A DNA stretch of 64,000 bases from Elioraea tepida. GTDB lineage: Bacteria; Pseudomonadota; Alphaproteobacteria; Acetobacterales; Acetobacteraceae. Position 1 is the stretch's first letter. The number at the start of each line of letters is the position of its first letter. The notes beneath the pieces are model-generated. The model was not told the DNA's origin and searched no databases. It saw nothing but the letters and a program-made list of their open reading frames with translations. Positions 7,387 through 16,368 of this stretch are shown here, piece after piece. The stretch is taken from positions 124,001 to 188,000 of the forward strand of contig NZ_CP076448.1 in assembly GCF_019203965.1 (NCBI RefSeq), in the 5' to 3' direction. The position numbers and the translations under genes are program-made.

Positions 7387-8097
7387 ATGATCGAGATCCA
7401 CGAGGCGGCGCTCAGGCTCGCTGTGGCGGTGACCGCGGGCGCGCTGATCGGTGCCGAGCGGCAATGGCGGCAGAGGATGGCGGGCTTGCGCACCAACGCT
7501 CTGGTCGCGCTCGGCGCCTGCTGCTTCACCCTGTTCGGGCTGGTCACGCCCGGCGATGCGAGCCCGACCCGCGTGGCCGCACAGGTCGTCTCCGGCATCG
7601 GCTTCCTCGGCGCCGGCGTGATCCTGCGCGAGGGGTTCAACATCCGCGGCCTCAACACCGCCGCCACGCTCTGGTGCTCGGCCGCGATCGGCGTCTTCGC
7701 CGGAGCAGGCGCGCCCGCTCTCGCCGCCGTCGCGACACTGATCATCATCGGGGTCAATCTCGGCCTGCGCCCGCTCGTGCGCCTGATCGACCGCCAGCCG
7801 ACCGCCGGCGCCGAGGTCGACCGGCACTACCGCGTCACGCTCACCTGCAAGGCGAGCAAGGAGGCGCATATCCGCGCGCTGCTCTTGCAGGCCGTGGCGT
7901 CGGCGGACGTGAAGCTGCAGCGCCTCGAGAGCGGCGACGAGCCGGCATCGGGCGACGCTCCTGCCGAGCGGGTGACGGTGACGGCGGACCTCGTCGCCTC
8001 AGGCCCGAGCGAGACATGGCTTGAGGCCACCGTGGGAAGGCTCTGCCTCGAACCGTCCGTGACCCGCGCCGGATGGTCAGAAGTGAAGACGGGCTAG
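7387..8097 (+). CDS. MgtC/SapB-family membrane protein
   Basis: A 236-residue protein. The N-terminal half has the family's membrane segments and conserved text: LAVAVTAGALIGAERQWRQRMAGLRTNALVALGA, then VVSGIGFLGAGVILREG and IRGLNTAATLWCSAAIG. The C-terminal half (about 140-236) is a soluble ACT-like domain, as in longer MgtC proteins. Family members modulate Mg2+ homeostasis or the F-type ATPase; some were first described as virulence factors. The start follows GGGAGA. The TAG stop uses the TA of the target site plus the first G of an IS5-like element. In the reconstructed sequence without the two elements the codon is still TAG, so the protein end is original. Confidence 0.9.
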   Translation: MIEIHEAALRLAVAVTAGALIGAERQWRQRMAGLRTNALVALGACCFTLFGLVTPGDASPTRVAAQVVSGIGFLGAGVILREGFNIRGLNTAATLWCSAAIGVFAGAGAPALAAVATLIIIGVNLGLRPLVRLIDRQPTAGAEVDRHYRVTLTCKASKEAHIRALLLQAVASADVKLQRLESGDEPASGDAPAERVTVTADLVASGPSETWLEATVGRLCLEPSVTRAGWSEVKTG

Positions 8098-8192
8098 GCT
8101 CCGGACCCATAATGTGTTCATAAAGTTCTTTGAGCGACGCGGGCTGGTGTGATTCGGGGTGGTTCCCTTGGCGGTGATGGAGGGGAACCGGG

Positions 8193-8983
8193 ATGAGCGA
8201 TCTGTTTTGGCTGAGCGAGGCGCAGATGCGGCGGCTTGCGCCGCTCTTGCCTTCGGAGAGACGCGGCAAGCCTCGGGTGGATGACCGGCGTGTGATCAGC
8301 GGCATCGTCCATGTGCTGCGCTCTGGTGGTCGGTGGGTCGATGCGCCGGCTGTCTACGGCCCGCGCAAGACGCTGTACAACCGTTTCGTGCGCTGGAGAG
8401 CCAAGGGCGTGTGGCAGCGCGTGTTCCGCGCGCTCGCCAGGGCTGGCGGCCCGCCGGCCGAGCTTTTGCTCGACAGCAGCCATGTGAAGGCCCATCGCAG
8501 CGCCGGGGGTGGAAAAGGGGGAGCGCGCGCAAGCCATCGGGCGGTCGGGAAACCCATCGCGGCAAGCCGCGATGGGGCCCGCCGCGGGGCGGGCGGACCA
8601 CCAAGATCCACGCGCTGACCGATCATCTTGGCCGCCCGATCGGTTTCGAACTGACCGCCGGCCAGCACGGCGATGCGCCAGTGGCACTGGCGCTGCTTGC
8701 TCCCTGGCCGTCAGCCAAGCTCTGCATCGCCGACGCTGCCTATGACAGCAACGGCATCCGCAGCTTCCTCCTCGCCCGCGGCATCCTGCCGGTGATCCCG
8801 AACAACCCCACCCGCAACCAGCACCACCCCTTCGACCGGAGCGCCTGGCGCAAGCGAAACCTGATCGAGCGCGTCTTCTGCCGCCTCAAGGATTTCCGAC
8901 GCATCGCCACGCGATACGACCGACGCGCAGACGTCTTCCTCAGCGCCGTCTACCTCGCCGCAACCGTCACTTGGTGGTTATGA
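8193..8983 (+). pseudogene. IS5-family transposase, frameshifted and carrying a palindromic insert
   Basis: From the ATG at 8193 the product reads MSDLFWLSEAQMRRLAPLLP (DUF4096-type start), GGRWVDAPAVYGPRKTLYNRFVRW, then LLLDSSHVKAHRSAGGGKGG with the first catalytic Asp. At an A4G5 run near 8515-8523 the family text moves to the next frame (ERAQAIGRS). The frame then meets a 37-base insert (8548-8584), and RGGRTTKIHALTDHLGRP continues in the third frame with CIADAAYDSNG and RNLIERVFCRLKDFRRIATRY to the stop at 8981-8983. Some IS427-group elements use programmed frameshifting, so the A4G5 shift may be natural; the insert is not. Confidence 0.85.
8546..8581 (+). repeat. 36-bp palindromic repeat, copy B
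   Basis: Sequence: CGGG-AAA-CCCATCGCGG-CAAG-CCGCGATGGG-GCCCG. The inner stem is a perfect 10 bp with a CAAG loop. It matches copy A at 764-799 read on the other strand. Removing 8548-8584 (37 bases) rejoins the transposase codons as AIGRS-RGGRTTK, the expected family text, so this is a clean insertion in a once-continuous gene. No repeat-associated transposase is visible nearby. Confidence 0.85.
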
Positions 8984-8995
8984 GTCCGGAGCCTA

Positions 8996-10155
8996 CTGGT
9001 TTGATCGAGTTGATGATTCCCTTGTTGGCCCAGACGTGGGAGTCGGGGCGGATGAGGGAAGGCGTTGAGGTCCGGTTCCGGCCGGGCGACCGGGAGCGGC
9101 TTGAAGGCGTGGTCTCTGACCGCAAGAGCCCGCGGCACCACGTCTGGCGGGCTCGGATCGTGCTGATGACCGCGGACGGCGCGGGCACGATGGCGATCCG
9201 CGCGGCGACCGGCAAAGGCAAACCCACGATCTGGCGCTGGCAGGCGCGCTCCATGCACGACGGTGCCGAGGGCTTGTTCCGCGACGCCCCGCGAGGCCGC
9301 GCCTTCGCTTCCACCTCGCCTGAGCAGATCGCCGCGGTGGTCGAACGCACGCTGCACGGCGACCCGCCAGCGGCGACGCACTGGACGTTGCGCTCGATGG
9401 GGAAGGCGAGCGGCCTGGCGCCGTCCACCATCCACCGCATCTGGCGCGAGCACGGCCTGAAGCCGCACCGGGTGGAGACCTTCAAGCTCTCCAACGACCC
9501 GAAGTTCGTCGAGAAGGTCCGCGGGCCGCAGGCAACGCCCGAAGGGCGGTACATCGTCGGCCTCTACGTCAACCCGCCCGAGCACGCCCTGGTGCTGTCG
9601 GTGGACGAGAAGAGCCAGATCCAGGCGCTCGACCGCACCCAGCCGGGACTGCCGATGAAGCGTGGCCGGGGTGCCACCATGACGCACGACTACAAGCGGC
9701 ACGGCACGACAACGCTGTTCGCCGCGCTCGACGTGAAGGCGGGCACGGTGATCAGCCAGTGCATGCTCCGCCACCGCGCGGCCGAGTTCATCCGCTTCCT
9801 GCGGCTGATCGACAAGCAGACCCCTGCCGAACTCGACCTGCACCTGATCCTCGACAACTACGCCGCCCACAAGACCGAGGCCGTGAAGCGCTGGTTGGCC
9901 CGGCATCCCCGCTTCCACCTCCACTTCACGCCGACCTCGGCCTCCTGGATCAACGCCGTCGAGGGCTTGTTCGCCACGCTGACAAAGCGTCGCCTGAACC
10001 GCGGCATCTTCCGCTCCGTCATCGAGCTGAACCAGGCCATCCGCGCCTATCTCAATGCCCACAACGCCGACCCGAAGCCCTTCCGCCGGACCGCGCCCGC
10101 CAACACCATCATCGGCACGCACCAGCGCGGGAAACCTTCGCTGGAATCACTCCAC
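8996..10155 (+). mobile_element. IS630-family insertion sequence
   Basis: The element is bounded by TA dinucleotides at 8994-8995 and 10156-10157, the target duplication typical of IS630/Tc1-mariner. The ends CTGGTTTGAT (left) and GTGGAGTGAT (right, reversed) form a short imperfect inverted repeat. It encodes one intact transposase. It abuts the IS5-like element directly: the left TA is also the right TA of that element, so one element used the duplication of the other as its target. Confidence 0.85.
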
Positions 10156-10158
10156 TAG
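9052..10158 (+). CDS. IS630-family transposase
   Basis: A 368-residue transposase. Residues 1 to about 140 form the helix-turn-helix part (WRARIVLMTADG, then GKPTIWRWQARSMHDG and PSTIHRIWREHGLKPHR). The DDE domain follows: LSVDEKSQIQALDRTQP (first Asp), LHLILDNYAAHKT (second Asp), and WINAVEGLFATLTKR (Glu). The start at 9052 (MREGVEVRF) suits the family; the ATG at 9013 is possible, while the reading frame further upstream runs into the neighbouring IS5 end and cannot be native. The stop TAG is made of the flanking TA plus the next host base, so the stop depends on the insertion site. The gene is intact and possibly active. Confidence 0.9.
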   Translation: MREGVEVRFRPGDRERLEGVVSDRKSPRHHVWRARIVLMTADGAGTMAIRAATGKGKPTIWRWQARSMHDGAEGLFRDAPRGRAFASTSPEQIAAVVERTLHGDPPAATHWTLRSMGKASGLAPSTIHRIWREHGLKPHRVETFKLSNDPKFVEKVRGPQATPEGRYIVGLYVNPPEHALVLSVDEKSQIQALDRTQPGLPMKRGRGATMTHDYKRHGTTTLFAALDVKAGTVISQCMLRHRAAEFIRFLRLIDKQTPAELDLHLILDNYAAHKTEAVKRWLARHPRFHLHFTPTSASWINAVEGLFATLTKRRLNRGIFRSVIELNQAIRAYLNAHNADPKPFRRTAPANTIIGTHQRGKPSLESLH

Positions 10159-10454
10159 TTGCCTCCGCCAACTGGACCTGGGGCGAGGGCAATCCCGGCT
10201 ATCGCTCCATCACGCTTTGCGGTGCGGAGATCCATCTCTCCTCCTTCGCCGGCGACGGCGCCTTCGGCACCGCGGTCTATCTCCGCGTGCCGGATGTGGA
10301 GTCGATCGCCGCCCGGCTCCGCGCCCTCTCGCCCGACTGCATCGAGCACGGCCCGGAGGATCAGGCCTGGGGCCAGCGTGAGCTCTACCTGCGCGACCCC
10401 GACAACAACCAGCTGCGCCTCGGCCAACCGGTCCCCGGCGGCGCCATCGGCTGA
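10159..10454 (+). pseudogene. VOC-family (glyoxalase/bleomycin-resistance-like) protein, 5'-truncated
   Basis: The frame entering from the IS630 end reads VASANWTWGEGNPGYRSITLCG, EIHLSSF, TAVYLRVPDVESIAARLRAL, ending QAWGQRELYLRDPDNNQLRLGQP. This is the second part of a VOC-fold protein; RELYLRDPDNNQLRLG is the usual C-terminal metal-site strand with its Glu. About 25 N-terminal residues of the first beta-alpha unit are missing. Joining the flanks of the two IS elements does not restore them, because the MgtC-family gene ends right there. Sequence was therefore lost as well as interrupted. Confidence 0.8.
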
Positions 10455-10649
10455 TCCCGCCATGCCCTGCACGCACCGAGATCCACTCACGCGACCCAGC
10501 GCGGTCGCTCCCGGTGCGCTCTCTTGCCAAATCCTGCTAGCGTATAGTGAATCCGCAGCCTCCGCCGCGCTCTGCGCGCAAGGAGCCACCTGAAGACGTG
10601 TTCCGACGAGCGCCGGGCGCCCAAGTGCGCCCCCACGCCCGGAGCCCTC

Positions 10650-11447
10650 TCAGTCACGTCCCTCATCGGGGATGTTGAGCAGCGCGCCGCACGCCTTGCA
10701 GTGCACGGCGTCTGGGTCATGGCGCATGAGGCCGCAGCTCGGGCAGGGGAAGCGCACCTTGCGCGGCCGGAACAAGGCCTGCGCGAGTCTCAGGAACAGC
10801 GTCACCCCGGCGATCATGATCACCACCGAGATCAGCCGCCCCGTGGTGCCGGGGAGTGTGATGTCGCCGAAGCCCGTGGTGGTGAGCGCCGTGACCGTGA
10901 AGTAGAGCGCGTCGGCGTAGTTGGCGATCTGGTCGTTGCGACCGCTCTGCGTCTCATACACCACGGCCGTCATGACGAACACGAACACGCAGAGATGGAC
11001 GGCGGCGAGGAACGCCTCCTCGTTGCGGCAGAAGAACGCAAAGTCCTGACGCAGCATCTCGGTCATTCGATAGGAGTGGAGGAGGCGCAAGGTTCGGATG
11101 ATCCGCAGGAACCCGAGCCCCTCTCCGGCAAGCGGTGCGAGGAACGAGGCGATCGCGACGATGTCGATCACGGAGGCCGGTGTCGCTGCCGCGCGCAGCG
11201 CCCTCTTGCTCGCGCCGAGGCGAGCGAGGAACTCGGCGAGCAGAACGAGGCCGATCACGATGTCGGCCACCTCGATCGCGGGCATCCGCGGCATGAAGGA
11301 CGTCGCGATCACGAACAGGATGGTGGCGATGTCGAATCCGAGGATCCCGTAACGGAACCGTCGGCACTCCGGCGCGGTGCCGAAATAGAGATGGTGCAAG
11401 CGCGCGCGCAGACGCGGCATGAGCGCCGGCAGATTCTTGGCCGTCAT
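10650..11447 (-). CDS. potassium channel family protein with C-terminal zinc ribbon
   Basis: This 265-residue protein has an ion-channel architecture: about six membrane segments between residues 35 and 225, an arginine-spaced S4-like helix (FLRIIRTLRLLHSYR, 113-127), a pore loop with selectivity filter TTTGFGD (189-195), and a last helix. The cytosolic tail carries CPSCG and CKACG (Cys 235, 238, 250, 253), a zinc-ribbon pattern. It would form a tetrameric K+ channel in the inner membrane; the zinc ribbon is an unusual add-on and might serve in assembly or sensing. The start at 11447 (MTAKNLPAL) was chosen; upstream in-frame sequence lacks membrane or domain features. Confidence 0.85.
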   Translation of the reverse strand: MTAKNLPALMPRLRARLHHLYFGTAPECRRFRYGILGFDIATILFVIATSFMPRMPAIEVADIVIGLVLLAEFLARLGASKRALRAAATPASVIDIVAIASFLAPLAGEGLGFLRIIRTLRLLHSYRMTEMLRQDFAFFCRNEEAFLAAVHLCVFVFVMTAVVYETQSGRNDQIANYADALYFTVTALTTTGFGDITLPGTTGRLISVVIMIAGVTLFLRLAQALFRPRKVRFPCPSCGLMRHDPDAVHCKACGALLNIPDEGRD

Positions 11448-11627
11448 CCCCTGAGGTCCATCGATCGTGCGGGCGGAGGGTAGCGACAGGCTCGAAAGGC
11501 CGGCAACGGTGGCGGAGCGGGGTGTGACCGGGTCGCCCTGGCGATGGACGAGGGAAGGCGCAGCTTCCCGCGAAGGCGCCGCTGTCCTCGCCGCCGATGC
11601 CGATCGCAAGGAGCCGCCGCCCGGGCC

Positions 11628-12788
11628 CTATCCCCAGGCCTCGCGGTAGAGGGCGATGATCTCCTCCTTGGTCGGCACGCGCGGGTTGTTGGCCGGGCTG
11701 CCGCTCGCGAGGGCCTGATCCGCCATCAGCGGCAAAAGATCGTTCCAGCGGCGTTCGTCGAGCCCGTAGCTGCGCGGGCTTGGAACCGCGAGGTCGCGGT
11801 TGAGCGCATCGAGCTCCACGATTAGCCGCGCACCGGCGGCCGCGTCGTCATCCTCGGCGCGGGCCACGCCCATCGCCCGTGCGGCCTCGGCGTAGCGCGG
11901 CAGCGCCGCGTTGAGCGAGAAGCGGGTGACGGTGGGCAGGAGCATGGCGTTGGAGAGCCCATGCGCGACGTGGAAATGCGCTCCGATCGGCCGGCTAATG
12001 CCGTGGACAAGCGCGACGGAACTGTTCGAGAAGGCAAGCCCCGCGAGCGTCGCCCCGAGCATCATCGCCTCTCGTGCCGCCTCGTTCCTCGGATCGGCGT
12101 AGGCCGTGCGTAGGTTCCGCGCGATCAGCGCCATCGCGCGCAGAGCCATGGCATCGGAATAGGGGTTGGCGCGCTTCGACACATAGGCCTCGAGCGCGTG
12201 GGTGAGGCTGTCGATTCCGGTGTCGGCCGTGGTACGCGGCGGCACGGAATGGGTGAGCGTGTGGTCGACGATCGCCGCCGCGGGCAACGCCGCGAGCCCC
12301 GCGATCAGCATCTTCTCGTTCCGTTCCGTGTCAGTGACGACCGTGAAGCGCGTCGCCTCCGAGCCCGTGCCGGCTGTGGTCGGGATTGCAATGATGGGCA
12401 GGGCGGCCATGTCGGCGGCGGCTGGAACCTTCCAGTCCCGCATCTTGCCCCCGCCGGCGGCGAGGATCGCCATCGCCTTGGCCGTGTCCATCGGGCTGCC
12501 GCCGCCGAAGCCGATCAGGCAGTCGGCGTCGCTTCCGGCGAGCCGCTTCACCCCCGCCTCGACGACCGTGTCGGTCGGGTCAGGCACCGTGTCGCTGAAG
12601 ACGGGTGGATCGATTCCACGCGCGCGCAGGGGGCCGAGAACACGCTCGACCGTGCCGGACGAGGCGAGGAACGGATCGGTCACAACGAATGGACGGGAGA
12701 GGCCGAGCTTGGCGAGAACCTCACCCACCTGCGTCACCGCAGTGCCGCCAACGAGCAGAAGCCGCGGCGAGACGATGGTCGCGATCAT
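11628..12788 (-). CDS. iron-containing alcohol dehydrogenase
   Basis: A 386-residue group III alcohol dehydrogenase. The N-terminal Rossmann-like half carries GFGGGSPMDTAKA and PTTAGTGSEATRF for NAD(P) binding. The C-terminal helical half carries the iron ligands in GIDSLTHALEAYVS and HGISRPIGAHFHVAHGLSNAM. It would oxidise an alcohol or reduce an aldehyde in the cytosol; the substrate cannot be read from the sequence. It lies 47 bp after the end of the peptide-transport operon on the same strand and may be co-transcribed with it. Confidence 0.9.
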   Translation of the reverse strand: MIATIVSPRLLLVGGTAVTQVGEVLAKLGLSRPFVVTDPFLASSGTVERVLGPLRARGIDPPVFSDTVPDPTDTVVEAGVKRLAGSDADCLIGFGGGSPMDTAKAMAILAAGGGKMRDWKVPAAADMAALPIIAIPTTAGTGSEATRFTVVTDTERNEKMLIAGLAALPAAAIVDHTLTHSVPPRTTADTGIDSLTHALEAYVSKRANPYSDAMALRAMALIARNLRTAYADPRNEAAREAMMLGATLAGLAFSNSSVALVHGISRPIGAHFHVAHGLSNAMLLPTVTRFSLNAALPRYAEAARAMGVARAEDDDAAAGARLIVELDALNRDLAVPSPRSYGLDERRWNDLLPLMADQALASGSPANNPRVPTKEEIIALYREAWG

Positions 12789-12835
12789 CGTGTTCCTCCT
12801 GAGCCGTCGAGGCGCACGCTAGGGCAGGTGCGTGC

Positions 12836-13906
12836 TCACGGCGAGGGGCGCCGCGCGGCGGCGAGTGCGAGCCGGCGGGCGACCGAGGGGCTCGGCGGGT
12901 GCGGCGCGAGGCTCGGGATGTCCGGAACGGCGAGCTCGTCGGCGCGATGGCAGGCGACGAGATGGCCCTCGCCGATCGGGCGAAGCGTAGGGCGCTCCTC
13001 GCGGCAGCGCGGCATGGCGTGGGCGCATCGCGTCGCGAAGCGGCAGCCGGGCGGCGGATTGATCGGGCTCGGCACGTCGCCGCCGAGTGCAGCCTCTCTC
13101 CGGCGACGCCTCGGGTCAGGCACAGGGATCGCCGCAAGCAGGGCCCGCGTGTAGGGGTGGCGCGGCCTTGCATAAAGTGCCGTCTTGGCCGCCGTCTCGA
13201 CGATCTCGCCGAGATACATCACGGCGATCCGATCTGACACGTGGCGCACCACGGCAAGGTCGTGCGCGATGAAGAGATATGAGAGGCCGAGCCTCTGCTG
13301 CAGGTCTTTGAGAAGGTTTACCACCTGCGCCTGGATCGACACATCGAGAGCTGAGACCGGTTCGTCGCACACCACGAGGCGCGGGTTCACCGCAAGCGCC
13401 CGCGCGATGCCGATCCGCTGCCGCTGCCCGCCCGAGAACTCGTGCGGGAAACGCTCGGCGTGATACGGCGCGAGGCCGACAAGGCGGAGCAGTTCCTCGA
13501 CGCGTGCACGGCGCTCGGCAGCATCGCCAAGCCCGTGCACCTCCATCGGCTCGGCAATGATTCGGCCAACCGTCATGCGCGGGTTGAGCGAGGCATACGG
13601 GTCCTGGAAAACGGGCTGCATCGCCCGTCGCACCGGGGCGAGAGCGGCCCCACGCAACCTGGTGATGTCCTCGCCCGCGAAACGGATCGTTCCGGCCGTC
13701 GGTTCAAGAAGCCGCAGGACGAGGCGGGCGGTGGTGCTCTTGCCGCAGCCCGATTCGCCGACAAGCGAGAGCGTCTCTCCCTCGGCGAGGTCGAACGACA
13801 CCCCGTCCACCGCGCGAACGGATCCGATCACCCGGGAGAACACGATCCCGCGCTCGACCGGGAAGTGTTTGGCAAGGTCGCGCACGGAAAGCAGCGGCGC
13901 GCTCAC
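12836..13906 (-). CDS. peptide-type ABC transporter ATP-binding protein (DppF/OppF-like)
   Basis: This 356-residue ATPase has Walker [10 protein letters not shown], the Q loop in [13 protein letters not shown], the signature [14 protein letters not shown], Walker B LVVCDEP and the H-loop [11 protein letters not shown]. The C-terminal oligopeptide/dipeptide domain follows, with the cysteine-bearing motif [15 protein letters not shown]. It pairs with the next gene upstream to energise uptake by the two permeases of the operon. The ATG overlaps the stop of that gene by four bases. A proline- and arginine-rich tail of about 35 residues follows the usual end. Confidence 0.93.
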   Translation of the reverse strand: MSAPLLSVRDLAKHFPVERGIVFSRVIGSVRAVDGVSFDLAEGETLSLVGESGCGKSTTARLVLRLLEPTAGTIRFAGEDITRLRGAALAPVRRAMQPVFQDPYASLNPRMTVGRIIAEPMEVHGLGDAAERRARVEELLRLVGLAPYHAERFPHEFSGGQRQRIGIARALAVNPRLVVCDEPVSALDVSIQAQVVNLLKDLQQRLGLSYLFIAHDLAVVRHVSDRIAVMYLGEIVETAAKTALYARPRHPYTRALLAAIPVPDPRRRRREAALGGDVPSPINPPPGCRFATRCAHAMPRCREERPTLRPIGEGHLVACHRADELAVPDIPSLAPHPPSPSVARRLALAAARRPSP

Positions 13907-14895
13907 GCGAGGGCGGCCTCGACCGGTGCCTGCCAGCAGGCGACGACATGACCGGGCCCGAGGGAGCGCAACTCGGGCATCTCCACCCGGCAGCGTTCAG
14001 TCGCGAAGCCGCAGCGCGGGTGGAAGCGGCAGCCGCGCGGCAAGGCGAAGGGGGGCGGCACCGTTCCCTCGATGGCAAGCAGCGTCTGGCTCTCCCCGTC
14101 GAGCCGCGGCACCGAGCCGAACAGGCCGAGCGTATAGGGGTGCTGCGCGTCGCCAAACACGGCTTGCACCGGCCCTGTCTCAACAACTCGGCCACCGTAC
14201 ATCACCGCGACCTCGTCTGCCATCTCCGCCACCACGCCGAGATCATGGGTGATGAGGATGATCGCCATCCCCGTCTCCTCCTGCAGGGCGCGGAGGAGAT
14301 CGAGGATCTGCGCCTGGATGGTGACGTCGAGAGCTGTGGTCGGCTCGTCGGCGATCAGCAGCCGCGGCGCACAGGCGAGCGCCATCGCGATCATCACGCG
14401 CTGGCGCATCCCGCCCGAGAGCTGGTGCGGATATTCTTCGAAGCGACGCTCGGGCGCGGGGATGCGCACGCGGCGCAGGCTTTCGATCGCAAGCTCCTTG
14501 GCCGCTTTCGGAGAGAGGTCGCGATGCGCGCGCACCGCCTCCACGATCTGCCGTCCTACGGTATGCACCGGGTTGAGGCTCGTCATCGGCTCCTGGAAGA
14601 TCATGCCGATCGAGCCGCCACGGAGAGCGCGCATCTCCGCTTCCGGTAGCGCGAGGAGATCGCGCCCATCGAAGCGTATCGCCCCGCCCGCGATCCGGCC
14701 CGGGCGCGGAACGAGCCGCATCACCGAAAGCGACAGCACGCTCTTGCCGCAGCCGGATTCGCCGACGATGCCGAGCGTCCTGCCGGGCCGGACGGAGAGC
14801 GACACCCCGTCCACCGCCGGTAGGTCGCCGGCGGAGGAGCGGAACACGGTGCGGAGGTTCTCGATCTCGAGGAGGGGGGCGGCCTGCTCGGCCAT
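13903..14895 (-). CDS. peptide-type ABC transporter ATP-binding protein (DppD/OppD-like)
   Basis: A 330-residue ATPase starting [18 protein letters not shown]. It shows Walker [12 protein letters not shown], the Q-loop region [15 protein letters not shown], the signature [15 protein letters not shown], Walker [13 protein letters not shown] and H-loop [11 protein letters not shown]. The family's C-terminal extension has [15 protein letters not shown]. The start at 14895 lies five bases after the stop of the amidohydrolase upstream. Together with the following gene it forms the two-ATPase engine of a Dpp/Opp-type importer at the inner membrane. Confidence 0.93.
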   Translation of the reverse strand: MAEQAAPLLEIENLRTVFRSSAGDLPAVDGVSLSVRPGRTLGIVGESGCGKSVLSLSVMRLVPRPGRIAGGAIRFDGRDLLALPEAEMRALRGGSIGMIFQEPMTSLNPVHTVGRQIVEAVRAHRDLSPKAAKELAIESLRRVRIPAPERRFEEYPHQLSGGMRQRVMIAMALACAPRLLIADEPTTALDVTIQAQILDLLRALQEETGMAIILITHDLGVVAEMADEVAVMYGGRVVETGPVQAVFGDAQHPYTLGLFGSVPRLDGESQTLLAIEGTVPPPFALPRGCRFHPRCGFATERCRVEMPELRSLGPGHVVACWQAPVEAALA

Positions 14896-14900
14896 CCTGG

Positions 14901-16358
14901 TCAGATCGTGAGAAAGGTTGGCGGGCTGATCGCCTCGAGCGGGCGGTGCGCCCAGTCGCGCTCCGGCACGCCTGCGATCATCTGCTTCTGCGCCTCCTCG
15001 AGCTCGGCGGCGGCGGCGGCGTAGTCGATCGTGAGGCACTTCCCGTCGCGCACGACCTCGTGGCCGTCGACGAACACGGAGCGTATCGCACGGTCGGCCG
15101 CGGCGTAGATCAGGCTGCGCACAGGGTCGCGGGCGGGGCGCATGCCGGGGTGCGTGATGTCGACCAGAACGAGGTCGGCGCGGCAGCCTGGGGCGAGGCG
15201 GCCGATGTCGTCGCGCCCGAGCGCCTTGGCGCCATTCACCGTCGCCGCCTCGAACAGGTCGGCCGAGGTCAGCGCGCGGGGAGTTTCAGCCATCATCCGC
15301 GCGGCATAAGCCGCGAGCCGCATCTCGTCGAGCATGTTGTGCGGGAAGGTGTCGGTGCCGAGGCCGATATTGACGCCGCGGCGGCGATAGCGGCCGAAGT
15401 CGCGCAGCATGATGCCGCGCCTGGCAAACACGGTCGGGCAATGCGCGACGGTCGTTCCGCTGTCAGCGAGAAGGCCGAGATCGATGTCGGTCGACCAGCG
15501 CGTGCGCGGGTGGTCGTCGAGGAAGATCCCGTGGCCGATGATCGTGTTGGGCCCGAGCGTGCCGAGCTTGTCGAGCCACTGAATCGGCGTCAGCCCATGC
15601 CGGCGCGTGATCTCGTGGAACTCGACCACGCTCTGAGCGGCATGGATCTGCCAGGAGAGGCCACGGCGCTTCGCCTCGGCATGGCTGTCCTTCAGCAGCT
15701 CGGGCGTGCAGGTGTCGATCTGCGCCGGCACGACCATGCCGGAAAGGCGGCCCGAAGGGTGCTGCTCCGCCCGCTCGATCAGCGCGAAGGCCTCCTCCAT
15801 CGCCTTCACGCCTGCTTTCTCGTCCCACTCGTAGTCAACCACGTGGCCGTTGCGCGTGAACCAGCGCGCCGAGCGGAACATCGGCGCGATCACGACACGC
15901 AGGCCGCTCTCGCCGAGCAGGTCAAGCCAACCGGGGTGGGCCATCGAGAGATCGGCCACCGTGGTGACACCCGAAAGCAGGAGTTCGGCGAGCGCCACGC
16001 GCACACAGGCCTTCACGCCTGATGGATCGCCCCGGAAGATCGGCAGGTATTCGTAGAGGGAGGAGTTGTAGAGACCGGGGGAGCCGACCTCGTCGGTCAG
16101 CCCCTTGTTCATCGGCTCCGAGGAGGGGTGGCAGTGGATGTTGACGAGCCCGGGCATCACCATCAGCCCCGAGCCGTCGATCACCCGATCCGCAGGGCCA
16201 TCGTAGCCACGCCCGACGAAGGTGATGGCGCCGCCGCGCCAGGCGACATCGGCTCCCGGCATGTAGGCATGCCTCTCTGCCGACGCATCCCAGGCCACTG
16301 CGAAGGCGGCGTTGCGGACGAGCGTGGTCGGCTCAGGTGCGAGCGGCGCTTCGGTCAT
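14901..16358 (-). CDS. amidohydrolase, SsnA/TrzA-like cyclic deaminase group
   Basis: This 485-residue enzyme has the composite-domain amidohydrolase fold. Metal ligands are visible: HCH in [13 protein letters not shown], His in WQIHAAQSV, His in [12 protein letters not shown], and Asp in [11 protein letters not shown]. Flanking beta-sandwich segments ([10 protein letters not shown] at the front, [14 protein letters not shown] at the back) match the SsnA/atrazine-chlorohydrolase/guanine-deaminase group, which hydrolyses C-N or C-Cl bonds on heterocycles. Its place inside an ABC import operon, between the binding protein and an ATPase gene, suggests it acts on the imported compound. The exact substrate is unknown. 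Confidence 0.88.
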   Translation of the reverse strand: MTEAPLAPEPTTLVRNAAFAVAWDASAERHAYMPGADVAWRGGAITFVGRGYDGPADRVIDGSGLMVMPGLVNIHCHPSSEPMNKGLTDEVGSPGLYNSSLYEYLPIFRGDPSGVKACVRVALAELLLSGVTTVADLSMAHPGWLDLLGESGLRVVIAPMFRSARWFTRNGHVVDYEWDEKAGVKAMEEAFALIERAEQHPSGRLSGMVVPAQIDTCTPELLKDSHAEAKRRGLSWQIHAAQSVVEFHEITRRHGLTPIQWLDKLGTLGPNTIIGHGIFLDDHPRTRWSTDIDLGLLADSGTTVAHCPTVFARRGIMLRDFGRYRRRGVNIGLGTDTFPHNMLDEMRLAAYAARMMAETPRALTSADLFEAATVNGAKALGRDDIGRLAPGCRADLVLVDITHPGMRPARDPVRSLIYAAADRAIRSVFVDGHEVVRDGKCLTIDYAAAAAELEEAQKQMIAGVPERDWAHRPLEAISPPTFLTI

Positions 16359-16368
16359 TGCTGCCTCC

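Larger units (their letters stand above)
8097..8993 (+). mobile_element. IS5-family (IS427-like) insertion sequence with palindromic insert
   Basis: The ends GGCTCCGGACCCATAA (left) and, reversed, GGCTCCGGACTCATAA (right) are 16-bp inverted repeats with one mismatch. TA flanks both sides (8095-8096 and 8994-8995), fitting the 2-bp duplication of the IS427 subgroup. The transposase gene is disrupted by a frameshift and by a 37-base insert. The element sits immediately after the mgtC-family reading frame and shares its right-hand TA with the following IS630 element. Confidence 0.88.
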
